Assembly (NCBI GenBank): GCA_032622095.1
Contig: CP136068.1
Location: forward strand, 118,407,509-118,471,508
Direction: 5' to 3'
Source: Siphonodentalium dalli
Lineage: Eukaryota; Mollusca; Scaphopoda; Gadilida; Siphonodentaliidae
DNA: 64,000 nt
Positions 24,496-34,283 of the stretch are shown here, one piece after another. How positions within the stretch are numbered: position 1 is the stretch's first letter; each line of letters begins with the position of its first letter. The notes below the pieces were generated by a model. The model did no database searches, was not told the origin of the DNA, and worked only from the letters and a program-made list of their open reading frames with translations. Made by a program: the position numbers and the translations under genes.

Positions 24496-24530
<35 letters not shown>
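24434..24530. repeat. (TA)n microsatellite with TAGC interruptions
   Basis: Right flank of the TIR element ending at 24433. The run is interrupted twice by TAGCTA. Confidence 0.9.
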
Positions 24531-24532
<2 letters not shown>

Positions 24533-24870
24533 GCATGTTTATAACATTGTGCTGTTCTAGTCTATATGTCCACCATAATATAGTAGGAACTTTGGGCCGT
24601 TCATTTTGTCGCGGGTATAAGACATCGTGATGGTAATATAGATCGATTCACGCAAAAGCAAAGCGTGTGAGTGATACACCGGCTATGAGCTATCTAATGC
24701 AACGATCGGTCAAAGATATATAATTTCTAGATGATTCTTTTTTATTTTGATAACTACATTATACATTAGACCAAGTCTTGTCGGTCCACAACAGCTTGGG
24801 ATATCGGTTGGGTTGATGCTGTTTATGGACCGAGTCCCCTCCCAACGGACAAACTTGCCCAGATATAACT
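24531..24870. other. No supported feature
   Basis: Single-copy-looking AT-rich spacer. Confidence 0.35.
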
Positions 24871-24992
24871 GATTACCCTCCCTTCGCATGGATCACAAAT
24901 CTGCGCCTGTCGGGGTTGGAACCAGCGCCGTTAGCACTGAATGGCCAATGACGGCGTAATGCACTGACCACTCTACCGACTGGACCAGGGAC
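24870..24992 (-). mobile_element. tRNA-derived SINE head
   Basis: On the minus strand, starting near 24992, the sequence has an A-box-like TGGTCCAGTCGGTAGAGTGG and, about 60 nt on, a B-box-like GGTTCCAACCC (24913-24923), the internal RNA polymerase III promoter arrangement of tRNAs. The acceptor and T-arm pairings are poor, so a functional tRNA is unlikely. A SINE 5' module fits better. The tail is undefined. A G-tract of about 22 at 25015-25036 lies just upstream of it. Confidence 0.65.
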
Positions 24993-25289
24993 GTGGATAG
25001 AGGGTCTCCGTTGTGGGGGGGGGGGGGGGGGGGGGGTGTCCACCTTGGGAAATTCCAACTGCACCTCCCTTGAATCAGAATCAGACCAAAACACAAGTTT
25101 TGCATAATACCATTTGCACCCCCCTTGCACCCCCTTGCACCTCAGTGCTCAGGCCTAATTTCCTATATATTCATAAACCATGGTTCTATATTCCCGATAT
25201 GAGAACATTCAGATATTTTAATCTGAAAAATTGCATAAATCCTAACATATAATGGTCTAACTCCAGACAAATGCACACGGCTACGGGCA

Positions 25290-25760
25290 AGAGAGCAGGA
25301 CACACCTGGCTGACCATGGTTGTTCGGCCCGGTGTGAGAAAATTTTGAAAACTATACAATAAAATCGCACATCCTATCATCTGAACTTGCCTCAAGCTTT
25401 CCAAGTGTTGGAAATTTCAAACCTCATACTCCCCCTCAGGTTGGAAAATTCTCCAACTGATGACCATTTCAAATGTAATAAAATATTGTTCCAAATGTAA
25501 TAAAATATTGTTTTGTTAAACTAATTAGCAGTTTTGTATTGGCCACGGGGAGGGCCAATGACACACTAGAGTGCTCAGTGCAGTACGCCGACCATGGTTC
25601 GGCCCGGTGTGCGAAAATTTGAAATCTGAACAAGAAGTTCGCAAAATCCTAGCATCTAGACTAGCCTCAAGCCTTCCTAGAGTTGAAAAGTTCAAACCTG
25701 ATACCCCCACTTAGGTAGGAAAATTTCCAACTGATGACAATTCCAATGACAAAAAATAGG
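25290..25760 (+). repeat. Two ~276-bp tandem units
   Basis: 'ccatggttgttcggcccggtgtgagaaaat' at about 25314 recurs as 'ccatggttcggcccggtgtgcgaaaat' at about 25593. Both are followed by 'cctcaagc(t/c)ttcc', 'ttcaaacct' and 'aactgatgac'. A third, weaker unit may follow near 25860. Confidence 0.7.
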
Positions 25761-25904
25761 AAAATATGCAAATATTGGTTCAAAAACATTTAATTACCCG
25801 CAATAAATTGTTTGAAAATCATACTACAGGAACAGTTTCAACCTATTGTTGGTGTGAAATTTCCAACTAATGTTTCGGCAGGTATGAAATTTTGACCAAA
25901 GTTG

Positions 25905-25940
25905 GGGGGGGGGGGGGGGCGGGGGGGGGGGGGGGGGGGT
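25905..25940. repeat. G-tract
   Basis: A near-pure G run of about 32, interrupted by one C at 25920. It marks the junction to the truncated Helitron copy. Confidence 0.9.
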
Positions 25941-27030
25941 GACAAAAGTGGCGCCGCTTCAGTCTGAAATAGGGACGGGATGGTCACCAAAACTGATAAA
26001 AATATGTTTAGTGCCAATTACCATCAAATTCATACACGTTCACGGAATCAAATCGTGCGTGTTAAAATCGTATAATGAGCTAGCAAAACAGATACATAGA
26101 ATAAAGCATTAAAGGGGTACTGTACCCAAGATGTTGTTGTTGGTTTCTATAATCCCCGAGTCGGAGAATAAGGTAACAACTTTTCCATTTTTTGAAAGTC
26201 TGTTGAGTACGAAGTATTGTTACGGATGGCAAATTTACCGGAATGCAAAAATACAAATTGTCGTTGTCGAGTAATTTTTGTACAGTTTTCAACCAAATGA
26301 ATCAAATAAACATTATATTATATGCTTAGTAGTCCCATATACTCATTTAAGTTAGTGTATGGTCACTAGTCAATGAGTGGCTTGGGTTTTGTCCCCGTAT
26401 AAGCATAATGTTTCAAACGACCGTGTGTGCAATTGTTTTATTAATCCAGTATCCCTCAATTATAATTTGATTACGTTTTGTACACGGAAATTCCAATTTT
26501 AAGAGACGCCATTTTATGGCTGGAGCCATAAAATCAATTTATATTAAATTATTAACTTTTAAATTATTAAATTTTAAGATAGCCTATTAACCTGAGCGTT
26601 TACAGAATACATCTTCGACTCAAATTACTTATATTTCTATATAGTATCGATAATAGATCGTTGTTATCACCGTGAATTTATTGAAAATGGCGTACAGTAC
26701 CCCTTTAAACGAATATTTATCATTTTATCTAAAAGATACACATATTCTTGCAAACTACTGAGACCTCGAACCGTCAGAGGATTGCATATTAGAATGGATT
26801 ATGTATATATTATAACACAATTGAGTCTGTTCCATTCAATATAGTTTCCACACAAACAATTACAATAAACCACCCAATTCTCGCATTGCATAGCAACATT
26901 TCTTTTAAACTGAGAATATTTCGCCAATATATAGCGCCATGAACACAGGAGCACCTCGACGTTTCTTTAAAACATCTGCAACTTCATGGAGATATGATAG
27001 CCAGGCGTCCTCAAAATCTTAGTATAACCC
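25941..27030 (+). mobile_element. Truncated Helitron-family copy 3
   Basis: Matches the body of the element at 7010-9731: 'agtctgaaatagggacggga.ggtcaccaaaactgataaaa' aligns with 8233-8275, and 'gttccattcaatatagtttccacacaaa' aligns with about 8995-9025. It stops at 'cagg.gtcctcaaaatcttagt.taac' without the CTAG end. It is interrupted by the TTAA-flanked MITE at 26113-26704. Confidence 0.7.
26113..26704. mobile_element. TTAA-targeting MITE
   Basis: Begins AGGGGTACTGTAC and ends GTACAGTACCCCT (perfect 13-bp inverted ends), flanked by TTAA on both sides (26109-26112 and 26705-26708). The related copies at 8965 ('agcattaaacgtata') and 13074 carry the uninterrupted site. TTAA duplication is the signature of piggyBac and Kolobok elements. 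At 592 bp with no frame, this is a non-autonomous derivative. Confidence 0.85.
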
Positions 27031-27185
27031 CAGTTATATAGGACAAAATTCGCGACCACACAGTTGTCGTCTCGCTTGTTCCTTTGCGATCTTAAATTTA
27101 GGTAGGAATGCGAGAGATTCAACGCAAAATGTAATATGATAACTAGTGGCTGACACTTCGAAATGTCTTCAAAATGAAATAATAG

Positions 27186-27695
27186 TCTCATATATATTTT
27201 GAAGACCTCTGTATGTCTGTTTGTCTGTTTGTCTGTTTGTCTGTCATTTATACAAATCTACGATTCTCAACCGATCGGGACGAAACTTGGTACGTGTGTG
27301 TAGTTTGACCAGGCGGTCGACGTTGTCGTATTGGCGAGCCCGTGCGGCGCCCGCTTCGCGCATGCGCAGACGAGATCTCGGAAACGGCTGGAGCTATCGA
27401 CTTGAAATTTGCTATGTGAATGTATCTTGCCCCGGATACGAATTTTATCGGGTCGCCGAGCCCGTGCGACGCCAGCTTCGCGCATGCGCAGACGATATAT
27501 CGGAAACGGGTGGAGCTATCGACTTGAAATTTGCTATGTGAATGTATCTTGCCCCGGATACGAATTTTATCGGGTCGCCGAGCCCGTGCGACGCCAGGTT
27601 CGCGCATGCGCAGACCAGATCTCGGAAACGGGTAGAGCTATCGACTTGAAATTTGGTTTTTGAATAGCCCGGACAACGTCGGGCTCATCGGCTAG
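27186..27695 (+). mobile_element. Short Helitron with 123-bp tandem core
   Basis: Ends with the hairpin GCCCGGACAACGTCGGGC, then TCATCGGCTAG, then T at 27696, the same 3' terminus class as the element ending at 23861. The 5' portion has (TGTC/TGTT)n at 27213-27244. The core holds about 2.7 units of 123 bp anchored on GAGCCCGTGCGACGCCAG and TTCGCGCATGCGCAGAC. The 5' nucleotide is uncertain (TCTCATATATATTTTGAAG). Confidence 0.75.
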
Positions 27696-27696
27696 T

Positions 27697-28940
27697 ATTA
27701 TATATATTGAAAACCCGATATTTTCAGGCCCAAAGTACACATGGCCTTAAAAGTTACCCTGATCAACACAGAAAATAAATAAATTACCCGGTACTCGAGC
27801 ATCAGATTTATCTAATTTCAATACACTGATCATTGTTATTTGTTTAATGATGGACTATACTTCGGGAACGTCAATTGATACAGTGGTTTTCTTGACCACA
27901 TCACACAATTTTTCAGTCCAAGTCCGAAACGCAAAAGAAGAGAGCGTTGTGTATTTTCCCCCGATTGCTGTCGAACAAATATTTACAATATTTAAAATAG
28001 AATTTCAATATTGTTAAAATTTACTAATTATAATATTTATGGTAAACTCAGAACGTAAATTAATTAAAGCTGCACATAGTGTTTTGCAAAACTTAAATAT
28101 TACACACCATCGACCACTTTAGCTGTCGATTAAGCGAAGTTTAAAGTTCTTCTGAAGACAAAATATTAATTTATTGTTCTTTATCACCACTGTTGTTGTA
28201 TACAGAAAGCACATTTGCGGACAATAATATGTGAAGGTAATATCTAGTATCGCTGCTTCATCCCTCATTTAAGTTGATCGGTGTCTGCAAATTTTTTCCG
28301 AACACAATATGTGCCTCTAACTATTTTATAATTACGTGTCACAACTAAGAAAGTAGGCCCTATTTATTGTGGAGAAGAATATGTATATTTCATATAAATG
28401 TAACAACAATATACAAAGTGTTTGCGGAGTGGGTCCGCCGTGATATGTCCACTTACTGTCTCAGATGGCTCAAATATGCCCATTTTGTATCTTTCTTTGT
28501 TATTCTCTTTTCTCAATAAATAAATAATATTTTTTTTTTTTGCTAGCTTCGCATCCCCTCTTGACCTATTTTGTGTCCCCTCCTTTTTTTTAAATTTATT
28601 TGTATAATATTGATGTTTATTTTTCTTTTGTCTTGGTGTAAACATACTTTTATTTCGAAAACAGAACGTCAGATAATAAACATACAATCATAACGAAACA
28701 AAGCCGATCGCTTTGGGTCGTATATAGACTATATTTGATTTTGTGACGTCACCAATTATTACGCCACAAGGTGGTGTATGCTGTTTCACAGTTTCATGTT
28801 CGAGTGGACGATCGATAATCCACTGAGCGAATGTATTATGGTTAGGTATTTTTTCGTACTTGAGTATAAACCGTACCGATAGAGTCACGATAGTCCGACA
28901 AAGATTAGCACATGTGTTTACGTCACCGGTGTAATTGTGG
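27697..28940. other. AT-rich sequence without supported genes
   Basis: The minus-strand frames at 28364-28687 and 28688-28888 are low-complexity, K/N/Y-rich and without motifs. A GTGACGTCAC motif occurs at about 28741-28750 but has no gene context. Confidence 0.4.
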
Positions 28941-28941
28941 G

Positions 28942-29150
28942 GACATGTTTCTATTATGAAGGTTCGCTATCCCGAAGATCCACTATTCCGAAGGTTCTCT
29001 ATTCTGAATATTTGCTATTTCGAAGGTTCACTATTCCGAAGGTTCGCTATTCCGAATGTTCTCTATTCCGAAGGTTTTTGTTATTTTTAGGTTAATTCAA
29101 TATTCTAAAGTATTGAGAGGGTTCATTATCACGAAGATTCTTTTTATGGA
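28942..29150 (+). repeat. CTATTCCGAAGG minisatellite and adjoining module, left copy
   Basis: Seven or so degenerate 16-17-bp units of GGTTCGCTATTCCGAA are followed by a conserved 58-bp module (GTTAATTCAATATTCTAAAG through TCTTTTTATG). The same pair occurs at 48620-48830, right of the giant element. Confidence 0.8.
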
Positions 29151-29277
29151 GTGTGCGCTCACATCCGAACGGATCCTGCGCGCATACCGATACAGATACA
29201 GGAGGAAATAACTTAGAACATTAAATGTGATTTTGTTTTGTTTTCGCGGGTTTTCTTGAGATTTAATGTCATTACGT

Positions 29278-29325
29278 GGGCCCATACCTTTGAATTCTTG
29301 GCATATAATATGAATGTTGTGGTAT
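29278..29325 (+). repeat. Paralogous copy of the giant element's target site
   Basis: GGGCCCATACCTTTGAATTC, then 'ttggcatataatatgaatgttg', matches what is obtained if the 29,449-48,583 insertion is ignored: 'gggcccatacct' left of it and 'ttaaactctgggcatataatatgaatattg' right of it. It therefore represents a related uninterrupted site. Confidence 0.8.
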
Positions 29326-32015
29326 ATATGGACCCTCCTGCATTGGGACATGCACAGGTACAGTTGACTTAAGTGCTGTTCTGTGCGGGCTCCAATTTGG
29401 GGTTCAATATTTTAAGGGCCAAATTTAGAATTTTATGGGCCCATACCTACAGACATGACAATTGGAACTTATTCCCTATTCCTTATTCCTTATTTTAAAA
29501 AATGTCGCTTTCGACCGATTTGACGGCATGGGTGGGTGGCCCGCCCCAAATACCACCTAGAAACACCCCGACCCCCACCCATCACCCCCAGGGGGGTGCC
29601 ACCCCGAGGGGGTGAAAATGGGGTATGGACCATTTTCGAGAACGGTAAGGATTTCGACCGATTTGATGGCATGGGTGGGTGGCCCGCCCCAAATACCACC
29701 TAGAAACACCCCGACCCCCCACCCATCACCACCGGGGGTGCCACCCCGAGGGGGTGAAAATGGGGTATGGACCATTTTCGAGAACGGTAAGGATTTCGAC
29801 CGATTTGACGGCATGGGTGGGTGGCCCGCCCCAATTACCACCTAGAAACACCCGACCCCCACCCATCACCCCCGGGGAGTGCCACCCCGAGGGGGTGAAA
29901 ATGGGGTATGGACCATTTTCGAGAACGTAAGGATTTCGACCGATTTCATGGCATGGGTGGGTGGCCCGCCCCAAATACCACCTAGAAACACACCGACCCC
30001 CACCCATCACCCCCGGGGGTGCCACCCCGAGGGGGTGAAAATGGGGTATGGACCATTTTCGAGAACGGTAAGGATTTCGACCGATTTGATGGCATGGGTG
30101 GGTGGCCCGCCCCAAATACCACCTAGAAACACCCCGACACCCACCCATCACCCCCGGGGGTGCCACCGCGAGGGGGTGAAAATGGGGTATGGACCATTTT
30201 CGAGAACGGTAAGGATTTCGACCGATTTGATGACATGGGTGGGTGGCCCGCCCCAATTACCACCTAGAAACACCCCGACCCCCCACTCATCACCCCCGGG
30301 GGTGCCACCCCGAGGGGGTGAAAATGGGGTATGGACCATTTTCGAGAACGGTAAGGATTTCGACCGATTTGATGGCATGGGTGGGTGGCCCGCCCCAAAT
30401 ACCACATAGAAACACCCCGACCCCCACCCATCACCCCCGGGGGGTGCCACCCCGAGGGGGTGAAAATGGGGTATGGACCATTTTCGAGAACGGTAAGGAT
30501 TTCGACCGATTTGATGGCATGGGTGGGTGGCCCGCCCTAAATACCACCTAGAAACACCCCGACCCCACCCATCACCCCCGGGTGTGCCACCCCGAGGGAG
30601 TGAAAATGGGGTACGGACCATTTTCGAGAACGGTAAGGATTTCGACCGATTTGACGGCATGGGTGGGTGGCCCGCCCCAAATACCACCTAGAAACACCCC
30701 GACCCCCACCCATCACCCCCGGGGGTGCTACCCCGAGGGGGTGAAAATGGGGTATGGACCATTTTCGACAACTGTAAGGATTTCGACCGATTTGACGGCA
30801 TGGGAGGGTGGCCCGCCCCAAATACCACCTAGAAATACCCCGACCCCCCCCATCACCCCGGGGGTGCCACCCCGAGGGGGTGAAAATGGGGTATGGACCA
30901 TTTTCGAGAACGGTAAGGATTTCGACCGATTTTACGGCATGGGTGGGTAGCCCGCCCCAAATACCACCTAGAAACACCCGACCCCCCACCCATCACCCCC
31001 GGGGGTGCCACCCCGAGGGGGTGAAATGGGGTATGGACCATTTTCGAGAACGGTAAGGATTTCGACCGATTTGATGGCATGGGTGGGTGGCCCGCCCCAA
31101 ATACCACCTAGAAACACCCCGACCCCCCACCCATCAGCCCCGGGGGTGCCACCCCGAGGGGGTGAAAATGGGGTATGGACCATTTTCGAGAACGGTAAGG
31201 ATTTCGACCGATTTGATGGCATGGGTGGGTGGCCCGCCCCAAATACCACCTAGAAACACCCCGACCCCCCACCCATCACTACCGGGGTGCCACCCCGAGG
31301 GGGTGAAAATGGGGTATGGACCATTTTCGAGAACTGTAAGGATTTCGACCGATTTGACGGCATGGGAGGGTGGCCCGCCCCAAATACCACATAGAAACAC
31401 CCCGAGCCCCTACCCATCACCCCCGGGGGTGCCACCCCGAGGGGGTGAAAATGGGGTATGGACCATTTTCGAGACGGTAAGGATTTCGACCGATTTGACG
31501 ACATGGGTAGTGGCCCGCCCCAAATACCACCTAGAAACACCCCGACCCCCACCCATCACCCCCGGGGGTGCCACCCCGAGGGGGTGAAAATGGGGTATGG
31601 ACCATTTTCGAGAACGGTAAGGATTTCGACTGATTTGACGCCATGGGTGGGTGGCCCGCCCCAAATACCACATAGAAACACCCCGATCCCCCACCCATCA
31701 CCCCCGGGGGTGCCACCCCGAGCGGGTGAAAATGGGGTATGGACCATTTTCGAGAACGGTAAGGATTTCGACCGATTTGACGGCATGGGTGGGTGGCCCG
31801 CCCAAATACCACCTAGAAACACCCCGACCCCGCACCCATCACCCCCGGGGGTGCCACCCCGAGGGGGTGAAAATGGGGTATGGACCATTTTCGAGAACGG
31901 TAAGGATTTCGACCGATTTGATGGCATGGGTGTGTGGCCCGCCCCAAATATCACCTAGAAACACCCCGACCCCCCACCCATCACCCCCCGTGGGTGCCAC
32001 CCCGAGGGGGTAAAA

Positions 32016-34283
32016 ATGGGGTATAGACCATTTTCGAGAACGGTAACGATTTCGACCGATTTGACGGCATGGGTGGGTAGCCCGCCCCAAATACCACCTA
32101 GAAACACCCCGACCCCCCACCCATCACCCCGGGGGTGCCACCCCGAGGGGGTGAAAATGGGGTATGGACCATTTTCGAGAACGGTAAGGATTTCGACCGA
32201 TTTGATGGCATGGGTGTGTGGCCGCCCCAAATACCACCTAGAAACACCCCGACCACCACCCATCAGCCCCGGGTGTGCCACCCCGAGGGGGTGAAAATGG
32301 GGTATGGACCATTTTCGAGAACGGTAAGGATTTCGACCGATTTGATGGCAATGGTGGGTGGCCCGCCCCAAATACCACCAAGAAACACCCCGACCCCCCA
32401 CCCATCACTCTCGGGGGTGCCACCCCGAGGGGGTGAAAATGGGGTATGGACCATTTTCGAGAACGGTAAGGATTTCGACCGATTTGACGGCATGGGAGGG
32501 TGGCCCGCCCCAAATACCACCTAGAAACACCCCGAGCCCCCACCCATCACCCCCGGGGGTGCCACCCCGAGGGGGTGAAAATGGGGTATGGACCATTTTC
32601 GAGAACGGTAAGGATTTCGACCGATTTGACGGCATGGGTAGTGGCCCGCCCCAAATACCACCTAGAAACACCCCGACCCCCACCCATCACCGCGGAGGTG
32701 CCACCCCGAGGGGGTGAAAATGGGGTATGGACCATTTTCGAGAACGGTAAGGATTTCGACCGATTTGATGGCATGGGTGGGTGGCCCGCCCCAATACCAC
32801 ATAGAAACACCCCGATCCCCCACCCATCACCCCCGGGGGTGCCACCCCGAGCGGGTGAAAATGGGGTATGGACCATTTTCGAGAACGGTAAGGATTTCGA
32901 CCGATTTGACGGCATGGGTGGGTGGCCCGACCAAATACCACCTAGAAACACCCCGACCCCGCACCCATCACCCCCGGGGGTGCCATCCCGAGGGGGTGAA
33001 AATGGGGTATGGACCATTTTCGAGAACGGTAAGGAATTCGATCGATTTGATGGCATGGGTGTGTGGCCCGCCCCAAATACCACCTAGAAACTCCCCGACC
33101 CCCCACCCATCACCCCCCCCCGTGGGTGCCACCCCGAGGGGGTCAAAATGGGGTATGGACCATTTTCGAGAACGGTAACGATTTCGACCGATTTGACGGC
33201 ATGGGTGGGTAGCCCGCCCCAAATACCACCTAGAAACACCCCGACCCCCCACCCATCACCCCGGGGGTGCCACCCGGAGGGGGTGAAAATGGGGTATGGA
33301 CCATTTTCGAGAACGGTAAGGATTTCGACCGATTTGATGGCATGGGTGTGTGGCCGCCCCAAATACCACCTAGAAACACCCCGACCACCACCCATCAGCC
33401 CCGGGTGTGCCACCCCGAGGGGGTGAAAATGGGGTATGGACCATTTTCGAGAACGGTAAGGATTTCGACCGATTTGATGGCAATGGTGGGTGGCCCGCCC
33501 CAAATACCACCAAGAAACACCCCGACCCCCCACCCATCACTCTCGGGGGTGCCACCCCGAGGGGGTGAAAATGGGGTATGGACCATTTTCGAGAACGGTA
33601 AGGATTTCGACCGATTTGACGGCATGGGAGGGTGGCCCGCCCCAAATACCACCTAGAAACACCCCGAGCCCCCACCCATCACCCCCGGGGGTGCCACCCC
33701 GAGGGGGTGAAAATGGGGTATGGACCATTTTCGAGAACGGTAAGGATTTCGACCGATTTGACGGCATGGGTAGTGGCCCGCCCCAAATACCACCTAGAAA
33801 CACCCCGACCCCCACCCATCACCGCGGAGGTGCCACCCCGAGGGGGTGAAAATGGGGTATGGACCATTTTCGAGAACGGTAAGGATTTCGACCGATTTGA
33901 TGGCATGGGTGGGTGGCCCGCCCCAATACCACATAGAAACACCCCGATCCCCCACCCATCACCCCCGGGGGTGCCACCCCGAGCGGGTGAAAATGGGGTA
34001 TGGACCATTTTCGAGAACGGTAAGGATTTCGACCGATTTGACGGCATGGGTGGGTGGCCCGACCAAATACCACCTAGAAACACCCCGACCCCGCACCCAT
34101 CACCCCCGGGGGTGCCATCCCGAGGGGGTGAAAATGGGGTATGGACCATTTTCGAGAACGGTGAGGAATTCGATCGATTTGATGGCATGGGTGTGTGGCC
34201 CGCCCCAAATACCACCTAGAAACTCCCCGACCCCCCACCCATCACCCCCCCCCCCCCGTGGGTGCCACCCCGAGGGGGTCAAA
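32016..34283 (+). repeat. 8-unit higher-order repeat, period ~1132 bp
   Basis: Variant units recur in the same order 1132 bp apart. Examples are a unit with CGGTAACGATTTCG, one with 'ccgaccaccacccatcagccccgggtgtgcc', one with 'gatggcaatgggtgg' and 'accaagaaac', and one with 'catcaccgcggaggtgcc'. The second period differs from the first by only a few substitutions and C-run length changes. A third partial period follows at 34284, offset by 4 extra C. Confidence 0.85.

Noticed and set aside
24905-24992. Functional tRNA gene, minus strand
   Set aside because: A and B boxes are present, but the acceptor and T stems do not pair well and no clean anticodon loop is seen. A SINE head is the better explanation.
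27221-27663. Arginine-rich frames of 84-119 residues
   Set aside because: They derive from the 123-bp tandem core of a short Helitron (123 is divisible by three) and occur on both strands.
28364-28687. 107-residue minus-strand frame
   Set aside because: K/N/Y-rich composition follows from AT-rich DNA. No motif, and no support from its neighbours.
28741-28750. GTGACGTCAC, a perfect CRE-like palindrome
   Set aside because: A single short motif with no promoter or gene context.
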